From assembly GCF_024749045.1 (NCBI RefSeq), contig NZ_CP087184.1, positions 1,736,001 to 1,800,000 of the forward strand: a DNA stretch of 64,000 nt, given 5' to 3'. The DNA comes from Pseudomonas sp. B21-028. Its GTDB lineage: Bacteria; Pseudomonadota; Gammaproteobacteria; Pseudomonadales; Pseudomonadaceae. The position numbers were made by a program, and so were the translations under genes. Shown in pieces: positions 51,956-61,049 of this stretch (positions within the stretch are counted from its first letter, which is position 1; each line of letters starts with the position of its first letter). The notes beneath the pieces were generated by a model that was given only the letters and a program-made list of their open reading frames with translations, ran no database searches and had not been told where the DNA came from.

Positions 51956-52048
51956 CCTGTGGGAGCGGGCTTGCTCGCGAAGGCGTCGTGCCAGTCATGC
52001 ATCTATCAACTGATACACCGCCATCGCGAGCAAGCCCGCTCCCACAGG
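51956..52048. repeat. REPIN-type inverted REP pair, copy 4
   Basis: CCTGTGGGAGCGGGCTTGCT on the left and AGCAAGCCCGCTCCCACAGG on the right are exact inverted repeats, 93 bp overall. It separates flhB from the flhA promoter. Confidence 0.9.
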
Positions 52049-52094
52049 ATTCGTGTTCTGGCTTGGAGGCTTGTATTCCAAGGTCTGGCAAAAG

Positions 52095-52111
52095 TTGGAA
52101 GGCTTCTTGCA
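52095..52111 (+). promoter_or_regulatory. Candidate sigma-54 promoter of flhA
   Basis: TTGGAAGG-CTTC-TTGCA keeps GG-N10-GC and the -12 TTGCA, with CAC replaced by AAG in the -24 box. It is 61 bp before flhA, a FleQ/RpoN target in P. aeruginosa. Confidence 0.55.
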
Positions 52112-52172
52112 ATACCCCGTCTGCGCCTGTATCGGGCGTCAAAAGTTTGCTTCACAGGAACGGGGTATTTTG

Positions 52173-54302
52173 GTGGATCGCTCTCAGTTACTCAGCACCG
52201 CGCGCAGCAACGTCGTAGACCTCAGTCGGGGCAATCTGGGCGTCCCGCTGTTGCTGATGGTCATGCTCGCCATGATGATGCTGCCGGTGCCACCGTTCCT
52301 GCTGGACGTGTTCTTCACGTTCAACATCGCCCTATCGATCGTGGTGCTGCTGGTGTGCGTATATGCCCTGCGCCCGCTGGATTTCGCCGTGTTCCCGACC
52401 ATTTTGCTGGTGGCCACGCTGTTGCGCCTGGCGCTGAACGTGGCGTCTACCCGCGTGGTCATGCTCCACGGTCAGGAAGGTCATGCCGCCGCCGGTAAGG
52501 TGATCCAGGCCTTCGGTGAGGTGGTGATCGGCGGTAACTACGTGGTCGGTATCGTGGTCTTCGCCATCCTGATGATCATCAACTTCGTGGTGGTCACCAA
52601 GGGTGCCGGGCGTATTTCCGAAGTGAGCGCGCGTTTCACCCTCGACGCCATGCCCGGCAAGCAGATGGCGATCGACGCCGATCTCAACGCCGGCCTGATC
52701 GATCAGAGCCAGGCCAAGCTCCGTCGTCTGGAAGTGGCCCAGGAGGCCGAGTTCTACGGCTCCATGGACGGTGCGAGCAAGTTCGTGCGCGGTGACGCCA
52801 TCGCCGGCCTGTTGATCCTGTTCATCAACCTGATCGGCGGCATGGCTGTCGGTATCTTCCAGCATCAGATGAGTTTCGGTGATGCAGGCAAGGTTTACGC
52901 CTTGCTGACCATCGGTGACGGTTTGGTGGCGCAATTGCCATCACTGTTGTTATCCACAGCGGCGGCGATCATGGTGACCCGTGCTTCGGGCTCCGAAGAC
53001 ATGGGCAAGCAGATCAGCCGGCAGATGTTCGCATCGCCCAAGGCCCTGGCCGTGGCCGCCGGGCTGATGGCGGTGATGGGTCTGGTCCCGGGCATGCCGC
53101 ACATTTCCTTCCTGAGCATGGCGGCCGTGGCGGCAGGCGGCGCCTATCTGTTCTGGAAGAAGCAGAACGTGCAGAAAGTCCAGGCATTGCAAGAGGTCAA
53201 GCGCCAGCAGGAACTGCTGCCATCGCCGGCCCGTGCCCTGGAGACCAAGGAGCTGGGCTGGGACGATGTGACCCCGATCGACATGATCGGCCTGGAAGTC
53301 GGCTATCGCCTGATTCCACTGGTGGATCGCAACCAGGGCGGCCAACTGCTGGCGCGGATCAAGGGGGTGCGCAAGAAGCTGTCCCAGGACCTGGGCTTCC
53401 TGATGCCCACCGTGCATATCCGCGACAACCTCGACCTGGCGCCCAGCGCCTATCGCCTGACGCTGATGGGGGTGATCCTGGCCGAAGCCGAGATCTACCC
53501 GGACCGCGAACTGGCGATCAATCCAGGTCAGGTCTATGGTTCGCTCAATGGCATTACCGCCAAGGACCCGGCTTTTGGTCTGGAGGCGGTGTGGATTGAA
53601 ATCAGTCAGCGGGCCCAGGCCCAGTCCCTCGGTTACACCGTGGTGGACGCCAGTACGGTAGTTGCGACGCATTTGAACCAGATTTTGTACAAACACTCCA
53701 GCGAACTGATCGGCCACGAAGAAGTCCAGCAATTGCTGCAGGTGCTGGCCAAGGGGTCGCCGAAACTGGCCGAAGAACTGGTGCCGGGCGTGGTTTCGTT
53801 GTCGCAGTTGCTCAAGATCTTGCAGGCGCTGCTGGCCGAACAGGTGCCGGTACGCGACATCCGCAGTATTGCCGAAGCCATCGCCAACAACGCTTCCAAG
53901 AGTCAAGATACCGCCGCCATGGTGGCCGCGGTGCGGGTCGGCGTATCCCGTGCAATCGTCCAAAGCATTGTAGGCACTGAGTCGGAGCTGCCTGTGATCA
54001 CGCTGGAGCCAAGGTTGGAACAGATATTGCTCAATAGTCTTCAGAAGGCAGGGCAAGGCTCGGAAGAGGGTGTTCTGCTGGAGCCAAGCATGGCCGAGAA
54101 GCTGCAACGTTCGTTGATCGAGGCAGCCCAGCGGCAAGAGATGCAAGGCCAACCGGTGATCCTGCTGGTGGCGGGTCCGATTCGTGCGATGCTCTCGCGA
54201 TTCGGTCGCCTCGCGGTCCCGGGGCTGCATGTGCTGGCGTACCAGGAAATACCGGACAACAAGCAAGTGACCATTGTTGCGACAGTAGGGCCCAACGGCT
54301 GA
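52173..54302 (+). CDS. flhA: Flagellar export gate protein FlhA
   Basis: 709 aa from the GTG at 52173, close to the 707 aa of P. aeruginosa FlhA; an in-frame start at 52053 would place the promoter inside the gene and add unrelated residues. Eight TM helices lie in the first about 330 residues, with the conserved FHIPEP loop region (VVTKGAGRISEVSARFTLDAMPGKQMAIDADLNAGLI). The large cytoplasmic domain (about 350-709) forms the nonameric docking ring for chaperone-substrate pairs. Confidence 0.96.
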   Translation: MDRSQLLSTARSNVVDLSRGNLGVPLLLMVMLAMMMLPVPPFLLDVFFTFNIALSIVVLLVCVYALRPLDFAVFPTILLVATLLRLALNVASTRVVMLHGQEGHAAAGKVIQAFGEVVIGGNYVVGIVVFAILMIINFVVVTKGAGRISEVSARFTLDAMPGKQMAIDADLNAGLIDQSQAKLRRLEVAQEAEFYGSMDGASKFVRGDAIAGLLILFINLIGGMAVGIFQHQMSFGDAGKVYALLTIGDGLVAQLPSLLLSTAAAIMVTRASGSEDMGKQISRQMFASPKALAVAAGLMAVMGLVPGMPHISFLSMAAVAAGGAYLFWKKQNVQKVQALQEVKRQQELLPSPARALETKELGWDDVTPIDMIGLEVGYRLIPLVDRNQGGQLLARIKGVRKKLSQDLGFLMPTVHIRDNLDLAPSAYRLTLMGVILAEAEIYPDRELAINPGQVYGSLNGITAKDPAFGLEAVWIEISQRAQAQSLGYTVVDASTVVATHLNQILYKHSSELIGHEEVQQLLQVLAKGSPKLAEELVPGVVSLSQLLKILQALLAEQVPVRDIRSIAEAIANNASKSQDTAAMVAAVRVGVSRAIVQSIVGTESELPVITLEPRLEQILLNSLQKAGQGSEEGVLLEPSMAEKLQRSLIEAAQRQEMQGQPVILLVAGPIRAMLSRFGRLAVPGLHVLAYQEIPDNKQVTIVATVGPNG

Positions 54303-54313
54303 GGTAGTGGGTT

Positions 54314-55663
54314 ATGCAAGTGAAGCGTTTTTTCGCCGCCGATATGCGTCAGGCCATGAAACTGGTTCGTGACGAGCTGGGCGCCGAAGCAGCCATCATC
54401 GGCAACCGCCGGATCGCCGGTGGTGTCGAGTTGACGGCGGCTCTGGACTACAAGCTGTCTGCGCTGGCCCCGCGGGTTCCGAACATGGAACTTGAGGATG
54501 AGCTGCGCAAGACCCAATCGCGCATCGCCAGCGCCCAGGCCGAGTTGAGCCTGCGCAGCAGCGAAGGCGAGGCCGCGCCGGGCACCAATCGTCAATTGTT
54601 TGCCGGTCAGCCGTTGACCGCGGGCCTGCCACTGACCGCTGCCGAACCGCTGATCGAGCCGACCCCGGTTGAGCCGCGTCGTCCGGCGCCGGCGCCTGCC
54701 GCACCGGCTCCCGGTGTCGATCCGCGTGCGCTGGACTCGATGCGTTTCGAACTCAACAGCTTGCGCGAACTGATGGAAGTCCAGCTCGGCTCGCTGGCCT
54801 GGAACCAACTGCAAGGCAGCCGTCCGGCCCAGGCCAACCTGTGGCGCCGCCTGCAACGCATTGGCCTGTCCGGCCCGCTGGCCCGCGACCTGCTGGCGCT
54901 GATCAATGATATTCACGAGCCTCGCCAGGCCTGGCGCATGCTGCTGGCGCATCTGGCGCGGATGATCGCCACGCCGGAAGTCGAGCCGCTGGAAGAGGGC
55001 GGGGTGATTGCCATGGTCGGCCCGGCCGGCATGGGCAAGACCACCACCCTGGCCAAGCTCGCCGCCCGTTATGTGCTCAAGTACGGTGCCCAGAGCATTG
55101 CCCTGGTCAGCATGGACAGCTTCCGTATCGGCGCCCAGGAGCAACTCAAGACCCTGGGCCGGATTCTCAACGTGTCGGTGACCCATGTGGATCCGGGCCA
55201 ATCCCTGGCCCAGGCGCTGGAGCCCCTGCTGCGCAAGCGCGTCGTACTGATCGATACCGCGGGCCTGCAAGCCAGCGATCCGGCCCTGCGCATGCAGCTT
55301 GAAAGCCTGGCCGGGCGCGGCATCAAGTCAAAAAATTATCTCGTGTTGGCAACCACCAGCCAGAAACAGGTTCTAACCGCCGCCTACCACAGCTACAAAC
55401 GCTGCGGATTGGCCGGTTGCATCCTGACCAAGCTGGACGAAACGGCAAGCCTGGGCGAGGTATTGAGCCTGGCGATCGGTCACGATCTGCCGGTGGCGTA
55501 CCTGACCGATGGGCCGCGGATCCCGGATGATTTGCATCTGCCGCGTCGCCACCAACTGGTCAGCCGTGCCGTGAGTGTGCAAATGCAGGACGAACCCAGC
55601 GAAGAAGCCATGGCTGACATGTTCGCTGATATCTACCACAGCCCGACCAAGCAGGTTGGCTGA
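54314..55663 (+). CDS. flhF: Flagellar placement GTPase FlhF
   Basis: 449 aa, SRP-type GTPase. The N-terminus (MQVKRFFAADMRQAMKLVRDELG) is the family B domain, then an Ala/Pro-rich linker (about 85-135). The NG domain has P-loop GPAGMGKTTTLAKLAARY near 236, VSMDSFRIGAQEQL, and TKLDETASLGEVL. It marks the old cell pole for flagellar assembly and works with FleN. It sits 11 bp after flhA. Confidence 0.96.
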   Translation: MQVKRFFAADMRQAMKLVRDELGAEAAIIGNRRIAGGVELTAALDYKLSALAPRVPNMELEDELRKTQSRIASAQAELSLRSSEGEAAPGTNRQLFAGQPLTAGLPLTAAEPLIEPTPVEPRRPAPAPAAPAPGVDPRALDSMRFELNSLRELMEVQLGSLAWNQLQGSRPAQANLWRRLQRIGLSGPLARDLLALINDIHEPRQAWRMLLAHLARMIATPEVEPLEEGGVIAMVGPAGMGKTTTLAKLAARYVLKYGAQSIALVSMDSFRIGAQEQLKTLGRILNVSVTHVDPGQSLAQALEPLLRKRVVLIDTAGLQASDPALRMQLESLAGRGIKSKNYLVLATTSQKQVLTAAYHSYKRCGLAGCILTKLDETASLGEVLSLAIGHDLPVAYLTDGPRIPDDLHLPRRHQLVSRAVSVQMQDEPSEEAMADMFADIYHSPTKQVG

Positions 55664-55670
55664 GGTAATC

Positions 55671-55760
55671 ATGAATATTTTTTGTACCTACATCGATGGT
55701 CTGCCAGGCAATGTTCCGTATGTGAACGCGCAGCCAGTAATGTGGCCTCCGTCTAAGTAA
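55671..55760 (+). CDS. Possible 29-aa protein between flhF and fleN
   Basis: The ATG at 55671 follows TGAGG (55661-55665) by 5 nt, and the ORF runs 29 codons to TAA. The peptide starts MNIFCTYIDGLPGN and ends PVMWPPSK, with no TM segment. It fills the gap between flhF and fleN almost exactly and has its own ribosome site. I recognise no family. It may be a real small protein or a translation-coupling leader for fleN. Confidence 0.4.
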   Translation: MNIFCTYIDGLPGNVPYVNAQPVMWPPSK

Positions 55761-55778
55761 GACAGGTAAAGAACGAAC

Positions 55779-56609
55779 ATGGGCAGCATGCATCCCGTAC
55801 AGGTGATCGCGGTGACCGGCGGCAAAGGTGGCGTCGGCAAGACTAACGTGTCAGTGAACTTGTCCCTGGCTCTGGCAGAGCTTGGCCGACGGGTCATGCT
55901 GCTGGACGCCGACCTGGGCCTGGCAAACGTCGACGTGCTGCTGGGGCTCACACCCAAACGCACGCTGGCGGACGTGATCGAAGGCCGCTGCGAACTGCGC
56001 GACGTGTTGTTGCAGGGGCCGGGCGGGATTCGCATCGTGCCGGCCGCCTCCGGCACCCAGAGCATGGTTCATCTGACCCCGGCCCAGCACGCCGGCCTGA
56101 TCCAGGCATTCAGCGACATCGGCGACAACCTCGATGTGCTGGTGATCGACACGGCGGCGGGCATCGGTGATTCGGTCGTCAGCTTCGTGCGCGCCGCCCA
56201 GGAAGTGCTGCTGGTGGTCTGCGACGAGCCTACCTCCATCACCGACGCCTACGCCCTGATCAAGCTATTGAACCGCGATTACGGCATGAACCGCTTCCGC
56301 GTCCTGGCCAACATGGCCCAGAGCCCGCAGGAAGGGCGCAACCTGTTCGCCAAGTTGACCAAGGTCACCGATCGCTTCCTGGACGTTGCCCTGCAGTACG
56401 TTGGCGCCGTGCCGTACGACGAAAGCGTACGCAAGGCGGTCCAGAAGCAACGTGCCGTCTATGAAGCCTTTCCCCGTTCCAAATGCGCGCTGGCGTTCAA
56501 GGCAATCGCCCAGAAGGTCGATACCTGGCCACTGCCGGCCAACCCACGCGGGCACCTGGAATTTTTCGTCGAGCGTCTCGTGCAACAAACAGCAGGGCCC
56601 GTGTTATGA
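55779..56609 (+). CDS. fleN: Flagellar number regulator FleN (FlhG, MinD-like ATPase)
   Basis: 276 aa. Deviant Walker A GGKGGVGKTNVSVNLS near residue 10-25, VMLLDADLGLANVDVLLG, and VIDTAAGIGDSVVSF identify the MinD/ParA family. It binds FleQ and lowers its activity, holding the cell to one flagellum. Its stop overlaps the fliA start (ATGA). Confidence 0.96.
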   Translation: MGSMHPVQVIAVTGGKGGVGKTNVSVNLSLALAELGRRVMLLDADLGLANVDVLLGLTPKRTLADVIEGRCELRDVLLQGPGGIRIVPAASGTQSMVHLTPAQHAGLIQAFSDIGDNLDVLVIDTAAGIGDSVVSFVRAAQEVLLVVCDEPTSITDAYALIKLLNRDYGMNRFRVLANMAQSPQEGRNLFAKLTKVTDRFLDVALQYVGAVPYDESVRKAVQKQRAVYEAFPRSKCALAFKAIAQKVDTWPLPANPRGHLEFFVERLVQQTAGPVL

Positions 56610-57349
56610 CAGCCAGCGGTTACAACCACCTCTACAAGAAATCGGCACGGGACGCCCAATACGAGTTGATCGAGCGATACGCGCCCCTGGTCAAGCGCAT
56701 CGCCTATCACTTGCTGGCGCGGTTGCCGGCCAGTGTCCAGGTCGAAGACCTGATCCAGGCAGGCATGATTGGCCTGCTCGAAGTGGCTAACAAATACGAC
56801 GCGAGCAAGGGCGCCAGTTTCGAGACCTACGCCGGCATTCGCATTCGCGGCGCGATGCTCGACGAAGTCCGCAAGGGCGATTGGGCGCCCCGTTCGGTAC
56901 ACCGCAATACCCGCATGGTCAGTGACGCCATTCGCGCTATTGAAGCGAAAACCGGACGAGACGCTAAAGATCACGAAGTTGCGGCCGAACTCCAGTTGAG
57001 TCTCGATGATTATTACGGGATTTTGAACGATACCTTGGGCAGCCGTCTGTTCAGTTTCGACGACCTGTTGCAGGACGGCGATCATGAAGGGCTGCATGAG
57101 GATGGCGCGAGTACGCACATGGAGCCTGCGCGTGACCTGGAAGACGAACGTTTCCAGAGCGCGCTGGCCGATGCGATTGCCAATTTGCCGGAGCGTGAGC
57201 GACTGGTCTTGGCGCTGTACTACGACGAAGAGCTGAACCTCAAGGAAATCGGTGAGGTCCTGGGGGTCAGCGAATCGCGGGTCAGTCAGTTACACAGCCA
57301 GTGCGCCGCCCGTTTGCGGGGGCGTTTGGGGGAGTGGCGAGCGCGCTGA
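56606..57349 (+). CDS. fliA: Flagellar sigma factor FliA (sigma-28)
   Basis: 247 aa from the ATG at 56606, matching P. aeruginosa FliA; earlier in-frame starts lie within fleN. Region 2 shows YAPLVKRIAYHLLARLPASVQVEDLIQAGMIGLLEVANKYD and SFETYAGIRIRGAMLDEVRKGDWAPR. Region 4 is LPERERLVLALYYDEELNLKEIGEVLGVSESRVSQLHSQ. It drives fliC and fliS from the promoters at 28055 and 31026 and is held by FlgM, which is not in the window. Confidence 0.97.
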   Translation: MTASGYNHLYKKSARDAQYELIERYAPLVKRIAYHLLARLPASVQVEDLIQAGMIGLLEVANKYDASKGASFETYAGIRIRGAMLDEVRKGDWAPRSVHRNTRMVSDAIRAIEAKTGRDAKDHEVAAELQLSLDDYYGILNDTLGSRLFSFDDLLQDGDHEGLHEDGASTHMEPARDLEDERFQSALADAIANLPERERLVLALYYDEELNLKEIGEVLGVSESRVSQLHSQCAARLRGRLGEWRAR

Positions 57350-57515
57350 CAGTCGGTGCGGGGAGGTTGCTGACAGGGTTTGCGTGGCACGTGTTGCGCA
57401 GTCTCGATCCGTTGCGTCCCGCACCGTTGTCGAATGCTGTACCGGATTGATTGAAATGGCGCGTTCAGGTGCTGTACGCGTTTAAGACTGCTTGGAGGTC
57501 GAATTGGACAAGAAC

Positions 57516-57887
57516 ATGAAAATCCTCATCGTTGATGACTTTTCAACGATGCGGCGGATCATAAAAAACCTGTTGCGTGACCTTGGGTTCACCAACACGG
57601 TCGAGGCCGACGATGGCACCACTGCCATCCCGGTTCTCAACAGCGGGAGCATCGACTTTCTGGTGACTGACTGGAACATGCCTGGCATGACCGGTATCGA
57701 CTTGCTGCGCCATGTGCGCGCCGATGAAAAACTCAAGCACCTGCCGGTGCTGATGGTCACCGCCGAAGCCAAGCGCGAGCAGATCATCGAAGCGGCCCAA
57801 GCCGGTGTGAACGGCTATGTGGTCAAACCCTTCACGGCCCAGGCGTTGAAAGAAAAGATCGAAAAGATCTTCGAACGCATCGGTTAA
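57516..57887 (+). CDS. cheY: Chemotaxis response regulator CheY
   Basis: 123 aa single receiver domain. [24 protein letters not shown], phospho-acceptor Asp52 (LVTDWNMPG), and the Lys in YVVKPF are all present. Phosphorylated CheY binds FliM and changes rotation. The ATG at 57516 agrees with the family, but GGAGG (57494-57498) is 5 nt before an in-frame TTG at 57504, so a four-residue longer form is possible. The 142-bp gap after fliA has no promoter I can support. Confidence 0.95.
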   Translation: MKILIVDDFSTMRRIIKNLLRDLGFTNTVEADDGTTAIPVLNSGSIDFLVTDWNMPGMTGIDLLRHVRADEKLKHLPVLMVTAEAKREQIIEAAQAGVNGYVVKPFTAQALKEKIEKIFERIG

Positions 57888-57905
57888 CGGCGCCACGGGG
57901 GAGCT

Positions 57906-58694
57906 ATGGAGAATAATGAAGCTTCAATGGGCGATTTCGAATCGACCCTGAAAAAACATGCCCGCGAACTGGTCGACAGCCTTGAAAAAGGTCGTTTCGG
58001 CGATGCTGTCCAGATGATCCACGAGCTCAATCAGACCCGGGATCGTGGCCTGTACCAGGAAGTCGGCAAGCTCACCCGTGAGTTGCACAGCGCGATCGTC
58101 AACTTCCAGATCGATCCGAACATGCCCCAGGCCGAAGAGGTCTCGCAGATCACTGACGCGACCGAGCGGCTGTCCTACGTGGTCAAGCTGACCGAGGCTG
58201 CCGCCAACCGCACCATGGACCTGGTGGAAAGTGCCACGCCGCTGGTCAATGGCCTTGGCGATGAAGCCCAGGCCTTGAGCGTCGACTGGGGCCGTTTCAT
58301 GCGTCGTGAAGTCGGCGCGGAAGAGTTCCGGGACCTGGCGCGTCGGGTCGACGGTTTTCTGACACGCAGCAGCGCCGATAACCGCTCTGTCGCGAGCAAC
58401 CTCAACGATATTCTGCTGGCCCAGGACTATCAGGACCTGACCGGCCAGGTGATCAAGCGCGTCACCCAATTGGTCACCGAAGTCGAAAGCAATCTGCTCA
58501 AACTGGTGTTGATGGCCAGCCAGGTCGATCGCTTTGCGGGCATCGAACACGACCGTGAAGCGATACTTGCTGAAAAAGATCCACAAAAACATCTCTCTCA
58601 GGGTGAAGGTCCGCAAATTCATGCCGATAAAAGAGAAGACGTTATGTCCGGTCAGGACGATGTGGACGATTTGCTGTCCAGCCTTGGATTTTAG
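57906..58694 (+). CDS. cheZ: CheY-P phosphatase CheZ
   Basis: 262 aa, long helical hairpin. The catalytic region is LLAQDYQDLTGQVIKRV with the active Gln, and the C-terminal CheY-binding peptide is DDVDDLLSSLGF at the very end. It dephosphorylates CheY to end the signal. It starts 18 bp after cheY. Confidence 0.95.
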   Translation: MENNEASMGDFESTLKKHARELVDSLEKGRFGDAVQMIHELNQTRDRGLYQEVGKLTRELHSAIVNFQIDPNMPQAEEVSQITDATERLSYVVKLTEAAANRTMDLVESATPLVNGLGDEAQALSVDWGRFMRREVGAEEFRDLARRVDGFLTRSSADNRSVASNLNDILLAQDYQDLTGQVIKRVTQLVTEVESNLLKLVLMASQVDRFAGIEHDREAILAEKDPQKHLSQGEGPQIHADKREDVMSGQDDVDDLLSSLGF

Positions 58695-58718
58695 CCCTGT
58701 TTTAGGAGCACCCCATTA

Positions 58719-61001
58719 ATGAGCTTCGGCGCCGATGAAGAGATCCTTCAGGATTTCCTGGTTGAGGCCGGCGAGATTCTAGAGCAACTGTCCGAGCAAT
58801 TGGTCGAGCTGGAAAGCCGACCGGATGATGCGGATTTGCTCAATGCAATCTTTCGCGGTTTCCACACTGTAAAAGGAGGCGCCGGCTTCCTTCAGCTCAA
58901 CGAGCTGGTGGAGTGCTGCCACATTGCCGAGAACGTGTTCGACATCCTGCGCAAGGGTGAGCGTCGCGTGGATTCGGAATTGATGGACGTGGTGCTCGAA
59001 GCGCTGGATGCGGTCAACAGCATGTTCAACGAGGTGCGTGACCGTTCGCCGATCACCGCCGCCACCCCTGAGTTGCTCGCCGCGCTGTCGCGCCTGGCCG
59101 AGCCGCAATCGGCTGACGAAGCCGCTCCAGTCGAGACCACGGTTGAAGAACCCGTTGCCGAGGAGCCGGTCGCCGAGGAATCGGGCGATATTACCGATAA
59201 CGAATTCGAACAGCTGCTGGACTCCCTGAGTGCCGTCAAGGCCGAAGCTCAGGCCCAGGCCCAGGCTCCGGTAGCTGCCGCGCCCGCCGATGCCGGCGCG
59301 GCCAGCGATGAAATCACCGATGCGGAGTTCGAGTCACTGCTCGATCAACTGCACGGCAAGGGCCAGTTCGCCGTCGATGCGGTTGTCCCGCCACCAGCCC
59401 CTGCCGCGCCGAAAGCCGCGGGCGACAGCTCCGACATCACCGACGATGAATTCGAAGCCTTGCTCGATCAGCTGCACGGCAAGGGTACTTTTGCCGTTGA
59501 CGCCCTGGAGTCGGCCATTGCCTCCACGCCTGCTCCGGGCAAGCCTGCCGCCGCAGCGGCCGGTAGCGACCTGATCACCGATCAGGAATTCGAATCGCTG
59601 CTCGACGATCTGCACGGCAAAGGCAAGTTCAGCGAAGTCGGCACGGCCTCTGTCGCGCCAGCTGCCGCACCGGCCGCCAAGGCCGCGCCAAAACCCGCCG
59701 CCAAGGCACCGGAACCCAAGGCCGAGACACCGGCCCCGGCACCCAAGCCTGCTGCAGCGGCCGCTGCGCCTGCGCCTGCCCGTACACCTGCGGCGGCGTC
59801 ATCTGCGCCGACGGAAAAACCGACCAGTGAAGCCGAAACCACCGTTCGGGTCGACACTGCGCGCCTGGACGAGATCATGAACATGGTCGGCGAACTGGTG
59901 CTGGTGCGTAACCGTCTGGTACGCCTGGGCCTCAACAGCCAGGACGAAGCCATGTCCAAGGCCGTGTCGAACCTCGACGTGGTCACGGCCGATCTGCAGA
60001 CCGCGGTCATGAAGACCCGGATGCAGCCGATCAAGAAAGTCTTCGGACGCTTCCCGCGCCTGGTACGTGACCTGGCTCGTCAGCTCAAGAAAGAAATCAA
60101 CCTGGAACTGGTGGGTGAAGATACCGACCTCGACAAGAACCTCGTCGAGGCCCTGGCCGACCCGCTGGTCCACTTGGTGCGCAACGCGGTCGACCATGGC
60201 ATCGAGTCGCCGGAAGAACGCGAAGCCGCGGGCAAGGTCCGTAGCGGCAAGGTGATCCTGGCCGCCGAGCAGGAGGGCGACCATATCCTGCTGTCGATCT
60301 CCGACGACGGCAAAGGCATGGACCCGGAAGTGTTGCGTGCCATCGCCGTCAAGCGCGGTGTGATGGACAAGGACGCTGCCGACCGCCTGAGCGATACCGA
60401 GTGCTACAACCTGATCTTCGCTCCCGGCTTCTCGACCAAAACCGAGATTTCCGACGTGTCGGGTCGTGGCGTGGGCATGGACGTGGTGAAAACCAAGATT
60501 TCCCAGCTCAACGGCTCGATCAACATCCACTCGGTCAAGGGCTCGGGCTCGAAGATCCTCATCAAGGTCCCGCTGACCCTGGCGATCATGCCGACCTTGA
60601 TGGTGATGCTGGGCAACCAGGCGTTCGCTTTCCCACTGGTCAACGTCAACGAGATCTTCCACCTCGACCTGTCGCGTACCAACGTGGTGGACGGCCAGGA
60701 AGTGGTGATCGTGCGGGACAAGGCACTGCCATTGTTCTACCTCAAGCGCTGGTTGGTCAGCTCCGCGGCGCATGTGGAGCAGGGCGAGGGCCACGTGGTG
60801 ATCCTTTCGGTAGGTACCCAGCGGATCGGCTTCGTTGTCGACCAGCTCGTGGGCCAGGAAGAAGTGGTCATCAAGCCATTGGGCAAAATGCTCCAGGGCA
60901 CCCCGGGCATGTCCGGCGCCACCATCACCGGCGACGGCCGCATCGCGCTGATCCTCGATGTACCGAGCATGCTCAAGCGTTACGCCGCGCGGCGTATTTG
61001 A
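58719..61001 (+). CDS. cheA: Chemotaxis histidine kinase CheA
   Basis: 760 aa, cytoplasmic. The Hpt domain (about 1-110) has His49 in FHTVKGGAGFL. A long linker (about 130-370) holds four copies of ITDxEFExLLDxL near 158, 199, 240 and 286, the last three followed by HGKG. A dimerisation helix (VRVDTARLDEIMNMVGELVLVRNRL), HATPase (DPLVHLVRNAVDHGIE, DDGKGMDP, GRGVGMDVV) and CheW-like domain follow. It phosphorylates CheY and CheB. The usual CheY-binding P2 domain is not recognisable; the repeats occupy its place. Confidence 0.96.
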   Translation: MSFGADEEILQDFLVEAGEILEQLSEQLVELESRPDDADLLNAIFRGFHTVKGGAGFLQLNELVECCHIAENVFDILRKGERRVDSELMDVVLEALDAVNSMFNEVRDRSPITAATPELLAALSRLAEPQSADEAAPVETTVEEPVAEEPVAEESGDITDNEFEQLLDSLSAVKAEAQAQAQAPVAAAPADAGAASDEITDAEFESLLDQLHGKGQFAVDAVVPPPAPAAPKAAGDSSDITDDEFEALLDQLHGKGTFAVDALESAIASTPAPGKPAAAAAGSDLITDQEFESLLDDLHGKGKFSEVGTASVAPAAAPAAKAAPKPAAKAPEPKAETPAPAPKPAAAAAAPAPARTPAAASSAPTEKPTSEAETTVRVDTARLDEIMNMVGELVLVRNRLVRLGLNSQDEAMSKAVSNLDVVTADLQTAVMKTRMQPIKKVFGRFPRLVRDLARQLKKEINLELVGEDTDLDKNLVEALADPLVHLVRNAVDHGIESPEEREAAGKVRSGKVILAAEQEGDHILLSISDDGKGMDPEVLRAIAVKRGVMDKDAADRLSDTECYNLIFAPGFSTKTEISDVSGRGVGMDVVKTKISQLNGSINIHSVKGSGSKILIKVPLTLAIMPTLMVMLGNQAFAFPLVNVNEIFHLDLSRTNVVDGQEVVIVRDKALPLFYLKRWLVSSAAHVEQGEGHVVILSVGTQRIGFVVDQLVGQEEVVIKPLGKMLQGTPGMSGATITGDGRIALILDVPSMLKRYAARRI

Positions 61002-61049
61002 TTCTGGAGGGGCGCGGCCCAGTGCCGTGCCTCGTCTAACGGAGTGTTT

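Noticed and set aside
57385..57397. TGGCACGTGTTGC before cheY looks like a sigma-54 promoter
   Set aside because: GG and GC are separated by 8 bases, not the required 10, so the site should not function.
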